DNA from: Cruorifilaria tuberocauda
Lineage: Eukaryota; Nematoda; Chromadorea; Rhabditida; Onchocercidae
Direction: 5' to 3'
Length of the DNA: 64,000 nt
Assembly (NCBI GenBank): GCA_013365365.1
Contig: JABVXU010000014.1
Coordinates: 248,001-312,000 of the forward strand
Part shown: piece after piece, positions 17,706 to 29,982 of the stretch
How positions within the stretch are numbered: position 1 is the first letter of the stretch
Layout: every line of letters begins with the position of its first letter
Notes under the pieces: model-generated
Databases searched by the model: none
The model's input: the letters and a program-made list of their open reading frames with translations, nothing else
Told to the model about the DNA's origin: nothing
Translations under genes and position numbers: made by a program

Positions 17706-18619
17706 TTTTCCTATTATTTCTAGGATCAGATTTGTTTGCTGTTAGGGATTGCGATTATAATAAGGGTGAAGAAAATTTTGCAGGAATGAAAAATGAATTC
17801 CTTTACTAAACTTGTTTGTGATGAATTAAATGCGGCTATTTGTTACTCAAAAGAAGTAGTTGAATTGACTGATTTTCTGCTGATTTAAATATATATATAT
17901 ATATGTTTTTTTACTTTTTTTTAAAGAAATGTTTTATTTTTGAAAATGCTTTTAATTATATTAACTTCTTTATTTTTATTGTTCAACTATATGACATAAT
18001 TCTTGTATATGATTTTTCTATCAATTAGTTAAAGAAGTTGGAAATTTGAATTTGTTATTTACATATTCGGAGCTTTTTTTCCATTTCCTATTGAATTTTC
18101 CATTATTATAGTATATGAATTAATAAATGAAAATTAGAAAATATTTATCAAAAACGAAAAAACGGGAAACAAATTTATAAAAGAAACGATATCATCTATA
18201 TTAAAACATCGGAGAAGATAGGTTTATTTCATGTCCAGATCACGTTTTGAAAGTTGGGAATGTGGTTATTGTGCTGGAAATTGAGTGATTTCTTTAAATA
18301 CGCAATCAAACGTGATGAACAATGTAATGTGCTGATGATTCATATCGGTGGATGTTATAATTTTTCCTTATTCGTAATAATATCGTAATATTGGCCATCG
18401 TTACTTTGATATCGTTGCAGTGCGGTTTTTACTTCTCTTATTTGCATGCCAGTTCGATTATTGGAAATTTTTTATGAATCCAACTTCTCAATCTGACTAT
18501 GGGGTATGATTTTTCTTCGGAGATATCTGAAAGTTCTCTATAAGTTGTAGTTTTCTGGAAATTGAGAATTAGTATTAGTATTTCTTGATGCTGATTTTTG
18601 GAATGGTGGTGATTAAAGT
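17706..18619. other. Intergenic spacer rpt-5 to SLC25A44-like gene
   Basis: AT-rich, with a short (TA)n run near 17888-17904. A 92-residue minus-strand frame at 18438-18716 overlaps the proposed carrier first exon and has no recognisable features. Nothing else supportable. Confidence 0.5.
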
Positions 18620-21305
18620 ATGTCAAATGTAACTGCATTTGGGCCAGTTGAAGCGCAGAAAATGGTTTAAAATATTGGAAATTATTGCGTTTGTTTCGTT
18701 TGACCGAATGGTTCATCCTTCCTTATCCGTTAAAATATGATTGTTATGATTTTATTCGTCAAAATCAAGTTTTGAAAACATTTAAATTAATTAAAAATAT
18801 CTTCAATTTCTTTTGCAAAATTTCCAGTTGCAAGTGATCGAGTGGAGGCATTTAGATAAATACAGTTTATCAACATATATCTTCACGTCATCATGCAGCG
18901 TACGATTCTTGTTATATCCGTTTAACTTTGTCAAATCACGATTACAACTTCAAAAACAAAACACAGTTTACAAAGGAGTGCGACATGCATTAGTACATGT
19001 TATTCAAAATGAAGGTTTACGTGGTTTGTATAAGGTATGTCACATTTTTTAATTCTATTTCAGCCAAAATTTCCTACCGTTTATAGTTTACTTATTATTC
19101 ATTTTGCTTAATTTGGGACTAAATTAAACATTGGCTTGTAATTCTCTCTGTTATTGTTTCATATTTGTATAATAGTTGTTGTTTCACGCATATGTCACTA
19201 CACTTTACAGCGTGAATTGTAGATTCAAATTGTAATTTTTTGCATTTTATCCGGTTATTTTATATGTACAAAATGTGTTTAATTTTCTACTTCTTATCGA
19301 GTTGAGAATTACTCTTTACTTTTTTATGTTATTCTTATAGCATCATTTCTAACTTAAGGGCTTCATGATGACAGTTCCGCAAAATGTTGCACCACTGATA
19401 TACTGCAATGCTTATGAGAAAACACGTGAGTCGTTGAAATTTCATCTGGATTTATCCTCCGACAAATTAGTTTCTTCCTTAGCTGGTAGGTTTGTTTCAG
19501 CTATTTTTCAAGGTGAAGTGGAAATATCTTGAAGGGAATAGTAAGTGGTAATTTTCTGAAAATTACTTTCAAAATTGTTTAATTATCTGTGTAATGTTTC
19601 ATATAGTAATTGGACATTAGAATAGGTTATTATTTAAACTGAGCATTCCATCAAATTATCAAAATAGTTGTTTCAAAAATTTCAAATAGTTCCAAACATA
19701 TGCATAAATTACAACAAGTTATAGGAGTCTGCAATGTCTTTAATATGAAGTGTACTTTAAGGTGGTATTGCGTCACTTTTAACTCAATTCATATTTGTTC
19801 CAACGGATATTACTTCGCAATATATGATTATATACAATAATCCTTCAGCATTTATCGGTAAATTTCCACATCAGTTCAAAATTTAAAGGAAATTACTTAG
19901 ATTGCGGTTTTTCGTATAGTTATAATAGTAGTGCACCGTTCTGCTAAAGCAAACTTGCATTTACTTTTCTATGTTAACCGACTTATTCATGTACTGTGTA
20001 AATCTGTTTGCAAATCCTGAATTTTTTTTTTGATAATTTCAGTTTATATGACAATAGTTTCAGGTGAACCTCATCATGCTGCTGTTTTGAATTATATCAA
20101 TCAAAATAAGACTAAATTGTCATCGAGACCCGCTTTCCAAATTCTCCACGCCTTGTATCATGTTGATGGTTGTCGTGGTTTTTTCAGGTATTACAAGATT
20201 ATAAAAAAGATCTAAGAGGTCCATTGAAAATCTGACTTAGCAAAGTATCATGAAATGATACCAACTGTTATGTTTTAACACTTGGTCGTATACCTGGTTG
20301 CAAATTCCAGTTAAGACATGAAAACATTGCTATCCAATAATTAATTCGGTTAGTAGTATTTAATAACTTAAGTAAATGACGATAATAAGTTATAAAAAAG
20401 ACTTCGTACTATTTTCTTAGGAAGTCTCTTTTTTGGGTCTAAAATATGTTCCAATTCTGACTTTTGATATTTTTTATTATCTTTACTTTGATATTTCTAG
20501 AGGTTACATAGCCTCAACAGCACTGGGGATGTCTGCTGGATCAATATTTTGGATAGCATATTATACATGCTTGGAAAGTATTCGATGGTGTAGGAAGAAA
20601 TTTCTTCATAGTTTGCTTGGTGAGCGTACATCATTTAGGTTTATTATTTTTTATCATTAATTAGAGTGTATCAAATATTAAAAATGAGAAAAAATTTTTT
20701 AGGGTATGACAAAGATGGACATCCTTATCTTTTATTAGATCAGGGAGTAGCTGCAGCGACTTCTTCTATAATAGCAGCAGCGGTAACAAACCCACTAGAA
20801 ATACTGCGATTACGTACACAGGTTCGTGAATTTTCAAATATCCAAAACTTTTTTAAAGATATTTTACTTTTCATTAACACTTTTGAATATTTCAATGCTG
20901 TAAGTCACTTCTCGACTTCAAATATTCAATTGAAGTCTTATTTTTGGCTTTAAATATTTCATTCATAGATAATCCGTAAATAGAGGTCGTTATTTCGGAT
21001 TGATTCTTGAACTCAGTTTCATGGAGCTGTACATCATGAGAATAGAAATGTCAACCACTATTATTTTAGATTCCAAATATTAATTTAAATAATTGAATTC
21101 TGTTGCTTTTTTCTAGGTTCAACGTGCATCTTATCCAGCTACTATCAAAACGATGTGGTTCGATGAGAGATATAGTATAATAACAAAAGGTCTTTTACCA
21201 AGAGTGATTAATAGTTGTGTATATACGACGGCGACAATGATGATTTATGAAACTTTGAAGAAAGCTTGCGTATTACCAGAATATCAGGGTCAAGTGATTT
21301 GGTGA
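18620..21305 (+). CDS. SLC25A44-like mitochondrial inner-membrane carrier
   Basis: Mitochondrial carrier-family protein; mammalian SLC25A44 moves branched-chain amino acids into mitochondria, and that role is inferred here. Exons 18828-19034, 19359-19485, 19762-19857, 20064-20187, 20501-20619, 20703-20821 and 21117-21305 join in phase. A first exon at 18620-18664 (MSNVTAFGPVEAQKM) is tentative; with it the protein has 341 residues. The body starts LQVIEWRHLDK, matching the family N-terminus (QIIEWEHLDK in human). Three repeats each show a carrier signature: YPFNFVKSRLQLQ, VPTDITSQYM and NPLEILRLRTQ. Only repeat 3 has the full Px[DE]xx[KR] motif; repeat 1 is atypical in the human protein too. 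Six transmembrane helices are expected from the family. Confidence 0.88.
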
Positions 21306-22009
21306 TATTTTTACTTGTATTTACCTTTTTTCATTGAAGTGTTATTTATTGTGACTTCCACAGTTCCATTGTTCATTAAATAGAAAATGCAGCTGCAATC
21401 AAAACAAAAACCTAGCCAATTATAAATTATCATGTATTAAAGAAAATTTAGCAAAATTTTTAAAATTACTTTTTCTTATCAGTTTGACTACAATCTTTTG
21501 AAGATGCTAATATGATAATTCTTTTGTGCTAATGTAATGTACGGTGCATAATCTTTCTGAAATGACATGAACCATATAAAATGCAGATCTCTATGTTGTG
21601 GTAATCCTGGATAATTCACTCCCTTTATTTGGGATGGTACAGATTATCAGTAAGACCTAATGGATGTAGAATAGGCATTACACTATGGAAATAAATTTTA
21701 ATGTATATCAAGGAATTCGATTTTTAAATTATATTTTGATTTTCCCATTTCATTGACATTCTGTTTCACATCATAATTTTGTAAATCATATCAAAACTTC
21801 GTTGCACCATTTATGTTTGCTAATGTATTTGCTATGTACTCTTTCATATATAGTTTAGGAATTCAAAGAAATAAATATTAGAATTAGAATTTTAGGATTA
21901 GAGTTTTTTTTCCAAAATATTTGGCAGAAAGTTCCAAATTTAATATTTCAACTTATATAAAATTCCGCCAAATTATCGGCTTGATAAATTTTATTGTTAA
22001 TTTTTCTAG

Positions 22010-22061
22010 AATTGATGCAATTGATCAGCAATTGCTTCGAAAAAATTTTGTGATTCTCGAG
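22010..22061 (+). promoter_or_regulatory. 5' leader of mrpl-13 with short upstream ORF
   Basis: A strong acceptor (TTTTTCTAG, ending 22009) probably marks the trans-splice site. The leader contains an ATG at 22014 opening a 12-codon frame that stops (TGA) at 22050-22052, ten bases before the mrpl-13 start. It could lower translation of the main frame if the leader is used as read. Confidence 0.55.
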
Positions 22062-23446
22062 ATGGGTATTGGTCGAATGCGTCGAGTGCAACAATGGTTA
22101 TTATTTGCTCGGCAATGGCATCTCGTAGATGCTGTAGGCCAGGTTTTTATTTTTATTTAGCTGTTTCGTTCCAACAAGTGTTCAACCATTTTTAAACCGC
22201 TCTAACTCTTCCATTTTTTCATTCAATCGTCTTTTGTTTGCTACTAAAATCTCTTGATTGTCAATTTTTAGAATTAGTTATTTCAGGATGTATGGATACT
22301 TGGCAAAAAAGTTGCAAATTATTTAGCTGGTAAGCACAAACCAATTTATCACCCATTCACTGATTGCGGTGATCATGTTGTGGTGATAAACTGTAAAGAT
22401 GTTGCAATGCATGGTTTCAGTTGGAAAAATCAGCGGTTTTTCTTTGATAAGGTTTATTTCATTTTCATTTCGTATTGAACATTGCATTCGTTTTCTGGTT
22501 ACTGATTCACGCTTCTTGTTTGAACTTTATAACATTTAAGCTATTGTTGATCTCTATTATTAGAAATTTAGCCTCAGATTTATATTATTATGTTCATCTT
22601 CCTATCTAATTATAACATATAGATATTAAATATTTTTGTTTATGAAAACATCAGCAGGGATATAAAGAAGAATATTTGAATGCAGTGCAATAGCATATCG
22701 ATATTTCTTATATCATTGATGGATTTGTTTAAGATAAATACTTGAAAAACTTTATTTCTTGTTGTTAAAAAAATTGTAATTATTTTTTCATTAGAGTGAA
22801 TTTCCTTGAATGTTTTTAGGAATATCCAAAATCAAAAGTCGAATATCCAGCTTGGCAAATTCAAGATTTCGATCCATGTAGGGTAATGTATATGACGGTA
22901 TATAGAAGTCTTGGTCGTAATCAGCTTCGCAAGCGATTAATCGAAAGGTTACATCTGTTTGCAGATGATCAAATGCCAGTCTTTGTGCAGAAAAATATCG
23001 GAAATCAGGTGGTTTCTTATTTTTCTTCCTTGGTTCGTTTGCATACTTTGTTCTTATCCAATAATCACGTTCAGGATGCTTCAGTTATATACAATATAAC
23101 ATTTTTAGAACAGTCCGTATAATAGAAATAATCTTAAGCGAACGAAAGCAAGCTTCGAGATTGAAAATGTCAAAGATGCCAGAGCCAGAACTTCTCTTAT
23201 TAATTATTTTAGATAATTCATCATTTTGGACTTCTTTATAGCAATTGCTATTTATAGATGGAGCAAATACAGCGTGTTCCGAAACGATCTGACGAATATA
23301 CAGCAGAAGAACGAGCGAAATTTCCAAGGTTATTTAAATTTGGAGATGAGCATTTCGTCGATTGGGAACGACCAGTGGAAGATCCTGGCCAGTGGATCGG
23401 AAAAGATAGATCTCCATTCAATCCTTATTATCAGAACAAATCATGA
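22062..23446 (+). CDS. mrpl-13: Mitochondrial large-subunit ribosomal protein L13 (uL13m)
   Basis: Structural protein of the mitochondrial 39S subunit. Four phase-0 exons: 22062-22142, 22287-22451, 22820-23008 and 23258-23446, 207 residues. The start MGIGRMRRVQQWLLFARQWH aligns with the family N-terminus (QQWATFARIWYLLD in human). The L13 signature follows: GKHKPIYHPFTDCGDHVVVIN, then a helical region ERLHLFADDQMP. The C-terminal exon (KRSDEYTAEERAKFPRLF) matches human KRLDEYTQEEIDAFPRLW, with a further nematode-type tail ending YYQNKS. No obvious long presequence is needed in this family. The gene lies about 760 bases after the SLC25A44-like gene on the same strand, too far for a classical tight nematode operon. 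Confidence 0.95.
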
Positions 23447-23745
23447 TGCACACAAACCAAGAAGTATTGATTTATGCATGCATACATTATGCACGATAAT
23501 TTACGCTTTATTAGTTCTGATCTTGTTCAACTGGTTAGGTTTTCCCTAGCGCACCGTTTCTTTCCCTGCTCTGAACAAGTGCCATCTGATACGTATTATT
23601 GTCACAGGGAAACTGTGCTTTTCTCGAGCATTTCACAATCCAGATAATAAGAATTCAATATCCGGAACAATTTTAATTCAAATTTAAATATGCTAAATCG
23701 GAAATCAATTTGTTAGTTCACTACAAAGTACATGAAATTCTACGT

Positions 23746-24203
23746 TCAATCTTGCATACTTTTTGTGATAATTCGTCCATCGGGAAGTTGTCGTACGATA
23801 TATAATGTTCCTGATGTACCATCGTTTTCACGTTCAAGATATAACCATGATTCCTCGTGATTCAAATAATATGCACGTGTTTTCTTTGTATTCACAAAAT
23901 GTAATTCGCCACCGCCCTGAAGTACTACTGCAAATCCAACTAACCGGTATCGAATTAAATTAGTTTTGATTCTGCTTCATTGTTATTTAAAATTATCGTT
24001 GAAAATTTCAAGTTTATAAAATTTCAAGTAAATAAAACAGGTATAAAACTGAGTATTTTCCACTCTTCTACCTGTAATTGTATAATTTCATCGGTGCCTT
24101 GACCTGAACCGGCCACTTCGTCTTGAACAATTTGACGTAACTCTTTCAGCCGTAGGGTGGCTTCATTATGCATTCTATTTGCTTGTGTTGTTTTCGTTGT
24201 TTT
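23746..24203 (-). CDS. Unrecognised 90-residue protein, two exons
   Basis: I do not recognise it. Exons 24173-24072 and 23916-23746 join in phase 0 (QLQ|GGGELHFVN) and end with TGA. Residues 1-34 are a charged, probably helical segment (MHNEATLRLKELRQIVQDEV). The rest looks like a beta-rich unit with many aromatic residues (RAYYLNHEESWLYLE, then SGTLYIVRQLPDGRII). No signal peptide or membrane segment. The first exon begins after an acceptor at 24204-24206, so trans-splicing there followed by the ATG at 24173 is my preferred start. The frame is also open upstream to the acceptor (KTTKTTQANR), so an extra 5' exon is possible. It converges on mrpl-13 with about 300 bases between stops. Confidence 0.65.
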
Positions 24204-24206
24204 CTA

Positions 24207-24998
24207 TAATTAAATTCTAAAAATTAGTACGGGAATATAAAAATGAATGAGGAAGAAGAGATGAGATAGGTAAAGGAGGAGAGGATAAATCTTAATCGCA
24301 TTCTTTTTGTATGAAATGTCTGTTTAAGAAATTATGAAAATTTAGTCTTATTTTATTCAAGTAAATTTTCATTTCAATCTGACATGGAAGTTTCATACAA
24401 TTCTCTTAGAAGACATTGTCGGAAAATATGCACCAATCAGTACAATGTCAGTGAATAAAAATGCTTATGACAATGAAATAAATGGAATTTATTCCTAGTT
24501 AAAGTGGTTCATTCGACATGAATCACATATGAATGATTATTGACTGTAAGATTACAGATTCATGTATTATGTAGTGTTTTTAAAAAATGTTGTTAAACAG
24601 TGTTGTATTGTTTGAATGTTTTATTTTTTCTTTTCAATTTTTTTTTGTGATAGATTTACCAGTTTGAAGTTTTGGATATAATTTTGATAAATTTATCAGT
24701 TTTTTAAATGTCAAGTAAATATGTGGAATTCATAGTCCTTGTTTGAAAGTCTTTTATCAACTGAAATAAAGTTTCTTGAATTCTTTGATATAATTTGTTG
24801 CTATTCTGCTTATCAGGTGCTCTTATATTCTTTTTTTCTCCTTTCTTTCTGTTTCAATTTTTTAGAAAAGCAATATCTCCTTCTAGCAAGTTTTGAATAT
24901 CTCGTCATTTTTTCTGATGAATTGGATTTTTAATTTCAAATCTAATTTTAGTGTATGAAATTTTCATCGTACGGTTTGTTGTCGGATTCAAGCGCTGA
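24207..24998. other. Intergenic region upstream of frataxin
   Basis: About 800 AT-rich bases between divergent genes. The open frame at 24739-24933 (+) is low complexity and hydrophobic by composition, with no support. It presumably contains the frataxin promoter. Confidence 0.45.
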
Positions 24999-25006
24999 AT
25001 GTTGAA

Positions 25007-25955
25007 ATGTTAAAACGTCAATTTTTTACAGCATTCATAAATACACGGCCTTTCTTAAAAAGTAAGATTTTTTTTGAAGTCCAGGACTCTTATTTTGTTT
25101 TTTTAAACTTTTTGTTCATTATAATGTTGGCGGTGTTTTGCTTCGACGTCAAATCTGAACTTTCATTTGTTTTTTAGGGAGATATCTAAGTAATCAAGCT
25201 ATTTCATCGGAAGATGAATATGAAAAGCTGGCTGACGATACACTGGGTAAATTAGCCGATTATCTGGATTCCTTTCCGGATAGGTTCAGCTGTAATGGAG
25301 AGTATGATGTGAATTTGTCCATGGGTGTCGTTACGGCTAAAATTGGTCCAAAAACGGGTACTTATGTGATCAACAAACAAACTCCAAATCGACAAATTTG
25401 GCTTTCTTCACCTTTGTCTGGTCCTAAAAGGTATATTTTAAAGATACGATTTTTTAATTTGGAGATGAAAAGAGCATAGATTGCAGTCTTATGAGGCAAA
25501 AATTGAGATATTTTTGAAACAAATCAAGAATATACAGACCGATAAGTCAATAAGTTCGGGAATGATCTACTGCAATCTGAAAAAAACTGAATTGCAGGGA
25601 TAAAATTGAGCTAATTTTGTTGAAATTAAAAAGACCAATCAAGATAACTAGCATATGTTTTTGCTTACAAGGCATCTTCAAAAAATTCCATCTATCGTAT
25701 GCATGTACCAGAACTGAAAGCATTTCTGGATAGTTAAAATTCAGCATGTATCTTCTTCAACTGAAATTCTGATAGCTCTACATTCATTCACTTCAGGTTA
25801 TTCCTTGATAAATCGCTGAATGGATTTTTAGGTTCGATTTGGTTGATAAAAAATGGATAAGTACTCGCGATGGTATATCACTAGATGCTTTGCTGAATAA
25901 TGAATTTCGGAAAATTTTTCAGACCGACAAAATCAATTTTAGTGAATATTTATAA
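25007..25955 (+). CDS. frh-1: Frataxin, mitochondrial iron-sulfur cluster assembly protein
   Basis: Frataxin stimulates cysteine-desulfurase-driven Fe-S cluster assembly in the mitochondrial matrix. Three exons, 25007-25061, 25178-25430 and 25832-25955, give 143 residues. The start MLKRQFFTAFINTRPFLK is a basic, hydroxylated presequence. The acidic helix-1 ridge (SSEDEYEKLADDTLGKLADYL) and the beta-sheet core with NKQTPNRQIWLSSPLSGPKR are clear; the conserved Trp in QIWLSSP is present. AATAAA at 26211-26216 may end the message. A four-codon upstream ORF (ATG at 24999, stop 25011-25013) overlaps the start codon. The protein is shorter than human frataxin mostly because of the short presequence. 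Confidence 0.95.
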
Positions 25956-26815
25956 ATACTTTCTGAATAGTTAATCAAGCACTTCAGATTCATCCAAAAG
26001 AAAAATACTGATCGAGAGAAAAATAAGAACATTTTCATAAATTGCCATTCATTTGATAGTTATCACTGTTGAAAATTATGGTATGTTCCACTAATATATG
26101 CAAACTATTCGATTCGCTGAAAATTTTCAGTTTCAATATGCTGTAGACATTCTTGATGGTGTTTGGGAAGGGTATTAAAACACCGATGGTTAGATTTCAA
26201 AATTTTTTCGAATAAATTTCACTGTTGTATTTTATTTTATCTGCGGAGTAATAAAATATGAAGCTTCCATGTCAATATTCCTGCTACACTTAACAATTTT
26301 TCTTGTTTCAAATAGCCTTCTTATATATTTCAGAACTTATATTTCCAAGTTTCAAAATCTTATTTAATAAAACAACACAATGAAAGGAAATAAGCTCTTC
26401 TTGAAAAAAGGAATAAAAAGAGGGGAAATGAAACATAAATTGTTTAAGTTTTATAACTTCTACCAGCGGATAGTATAAATTTTAAATCAGCTGTGCGATA
26501 ACAGTGGGTTGATTCAGTAGTTTTATTTCCCTGTACATTTTGTTTTTCTAAATAAAAAGATTTGCTTACATCATTTTCGTTCGTAAAATTTTAGAATTGA
26601 AATCAGTTTTCTGAATAATATTTTTATATGCTTTTTTACTTAGATTTATTACTTAAGTTTAGTAGCCTACAAGCTTAGTTATTTACATTACTGTAAAGCT
26701 TACGATAATTTACTTATCATTTTATTGTTGAAATTTGAGGTATCATCTAGTGGTGATAATTCATTATACAACAAAAAGAGATCTAAATAAAATAATTTTA
26801 CAAAATTTTTCTTTC

Positions 26816-29728
26816 ATGCTTGGCATGATTGCGCATGATGCGCAGCGATTGTTAGGGTGTATCAGTGCTAATAAATCTTTGGGGAAAAGGATGTCAACAT
26901 GGGTAACAAAACAGTTCGATACTGATATGGAGAAGATTGAAATGTCAATCCCCACTATTGAGAAACCAGATGAGCTTCTTGTTAAGGTTAAGGTTAGTAA
27001 TTTAATTTTTAAACAAATCCATTTGTTTTTCTGGAAATTAGAATTGTGCAGTTGAAATTTTCTCAAATTTTTTTTGAAACAGTGCGAATTTTCACTTTTT
27101 TACCTCAGGCAGCTAGTGTGAATCCAATTGATACTGTAATGCGAAAAGGGTATGGACGGCAGTTATGTTCAGCAGTGAAAAATCTGCGAAATTGGTCAAT
27201 GGATTCCACAATACTTTTGCCATTTATTGGTGGACGAGATTGTAGTGGGGTTGTTGAGCAGATTGGTGGAAATGTGAAGAGATTCAAAAAAGGTGATGAG
27301 GTAGGACAAAGATGTTTTTACTCAAGGGTTGTATAGATGGCGAAAAAAAACAGTTGTAGTCTAATTTGTAGTTCTTCTAATTTCCTTGAATTCTTGTGTT
27401 TGTAAAAATATCCATAAATAATTTGCTGAAAATTTTTATTCGAATATGAATTTTGAAACATTTAATTAATTGTGTGCTTCAATCATTTTCCGATAATTTT
27501 ATCAAGTTTTTTAGATAATTGCTGTAGTTGACCCGTTCAGTTCAGGAACACATGCAGAATTCGTAGTGGTAAATGAATCAAATTGTGTTCCAAAACCGAC
27601 TAATATATCATATGTTGATGGTGCCGCGTTTCCATATACAGCTTGTACTGCTTGGTCAGCACTAGTTTCGGTAATAAAAATACAAAATATTTGATTGATA
27701 TGGCACTTTCCTATTTAACTTTGAACACTGTCATATTGAAAACTTTGAAATTGAAATTTAATTACGTGTTGGACTGATAAAGTTAAATATTTTTCAAGAA
27801 AAAATTATAGCTTGAAAGAAATTGTCTTATGTTTTGAAAATGTATTGTCTGGGATGTGCAAAGAAATGAATATTTTCGGGTGTGGATGAGTCGCTTTTCC
27901 ATGAGTTTTAGGTAGCTCGAATTAATCCATACAATGCTGCATCACAACGTGTATTGATACACGGTGGTGCTGGTGGTGTTGGAACAACAGCAGTACAGAT
28001 GCTCAAAGCATGGAATATTGATAAGGTGGTTGTGACATGCTCGAATGACTGGTGCGTTAATTATTGTAACTTTCAGGTTTTTGAAAAAATTTTTGCAGTA
28101 AATAAGCAAATAAATAGATAAATTTAAAAAATAACAAGTGTGAACACTTCACTAAGAGTTATTCAATGTTGTCTATCTTTGCTGATAATGGAAAATTTGG
28201 GAATTTTTGTAATTATCAATCATTTAATTTGCTGAGAGCTTAAGCTATTAATATTTACATTGCTTTGTCTTTTCTAACAATTTTTAGATTCTCAGAAATA
28301 TATCAGATCAGTATAAGATTTAATAATAATTGATGAATTCAGTCATTGAAATAATTGCAAATTTAAAATTATGAAGAGTCTTGTTAGTATGGAAAGAGAA
28401 CTTTGCAAAGTAGCTGTACTTACATTGCCTTTTACTTTTTAATTTTTGTCAATATTTTAGTTTTAATATGATGGAAGAGCTTGGAGCGATACCAATAGAT
28501 TACAAAAGTCCAGAAGCCTTGGAAAGAATAATCAATGAAGGACCATTTGATGTAGTATTGGATTGCGCTCAATCGGAATTGACAGAGCAGAATAGTAAAG
28601 TGATGGGATTATGGCGTAATAGTGTGCATGTTACTCTTCTCAGCCCACTTCTTAGTGATACTGACAGGTTTGGAAATTGTATCGCTTAATAAAATTTTTG
28701 TTGTTTTAGGGAGGAAATTGTTCAGTTTTAATTCAAAGCTGAATTCATCTGAAATTGCTTTACTTCTATTGGAAATTTGTGAGTGTAATTTTGTGATTTT
28801 AATTCTAGCTTATTTACTTATTCATGTGTAGGAATTCTAGTTAACGTACTCATCTCTACGTTTCTTATTCGAGCATTCTAGTGAGCTTTTCAAAATACGT
28901 TCAAAAATGTCAGCCAAATGTCGAATCCTTTCTTTTAATTTTTGTGAACTGATATATTGTATTGGGGCATTTGATTCATTTATTTTCGATTCATTGATCG
29001 GGCTTCCTTTTTTAGGTATGGAATACCACTTGGGATTGCTTCAACTTCTGTTAAATATTTCTTTAAAGCAATATTGGTTTGTTTTACTTGTAATCAATTT
29101 TAAAAGGATTCAAATTTTTTTTCTTGTTGAAATTTTATTATATTAATTATTTTTCTAGAATTTAATTGGTTAATTTTTGAAATTTTAAACTTTAGAAGTT
29201 AACGTTTGAAATAATGGAATTTTATGGCATTTTTACTTTTTTCTACTCATTGCAGGTGAAAAAAAATTAATGTAATAAAGAAAATAATAAAAAATTGCTA
29301 CTGCAAATTTAGTATTATAATAATTATAAGAATTAGTTTTTTCCGGTTTTTGGCAGATTCCTAACTCCTAAAGCTTAACTTTTTATTATTTAAATTAATA
29401 TTGACTTTTATTTCAAAACTCATTTTAGCCAACAGTTCGACGTGGACAGTGGTATTCATATGCATTTTTCGCTCCACAGCCGGAATGTATGAGGCAGATT
29501 TTGGAGTTCCTGAAAGATGGCAAGGTTAAAATTTAGTGATGGTCGGGTGAAAAAGAGGCCTATTACTGTTTATTATTTATTTGGATTGTTTTTTTCAAAG
29601 ACTTGAAGTTTCAGATAAAACCAGTGATTGATCAAATTTTCAAGTATGATGAACTTCCGATGGCTTATGAGAAAGTACTGAGAAAAAAAGGAAGAGGCAA
29701 AACGATCATCAACATGAGCGAAAGTTAA
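26816..29728 (+). CDS. rad-8: RTN4IP1/RAD-8-like mitochondrial NAD(P)H oxidoreductase
   Basis: Zinc-independent medium-chain dehydrogenase/reductase of the quinone-oxidoreductase group. The mammalian orthologue RTN4IP1 works in the mitochondrial matrix in coenzyme Q biosynthesis and complex I function; the C. elegans orthologue is rad-8. Eight exons: 26816-26992, 27109-27300, 27515-27670, 27912-28051, 28461-28667, 29016-29076, 29429-29524 and 29615-29728, 380 residues. The GroES-like domain has SVNPIDTVMRKGYG and GGRDCSGVVEQIGGNV; the Rossmann fold has LIHGGAGGVGTTAVQM (nucleotide-binding glycines) followed by DVVLDCAQSE. The C-terminus, IKPVIDQIF...GRGKTIINM, matches the family. The ATG at 26816 (or 26825) opens a plausible presequence. 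AATAAA at 29977-29982 suggests a 250-base 3' UTR. Confidence 0.93.
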
Positions 29729-29982
29729 CTATTATGGCGAGAACTCCTTCTTAGCTCTTTTGCCTAACTTATGATTGATTTCTATTAAACAGGAGAAATA
29801 TAAAATTATTTTCCATGGCGCAGAAATTTACTATAGCGATTCCATGTGAAAGTAGGAAAAAACAATTTTTAATGGTCAGATCACAGAGAATCTAATGAAA
29901 AGTCAAGACTATTACCGCCGCTTTAAAGGATTTTTATGTCAATCAAAAATTCATTTTGTATGAAGTGTGATATTTAAATAAA

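Noticed and set aside
18438..18716. 92-residue minus-strand frame
   Set aside because: Antisense to the carrier's proposed first exon, with no domain or splice support.
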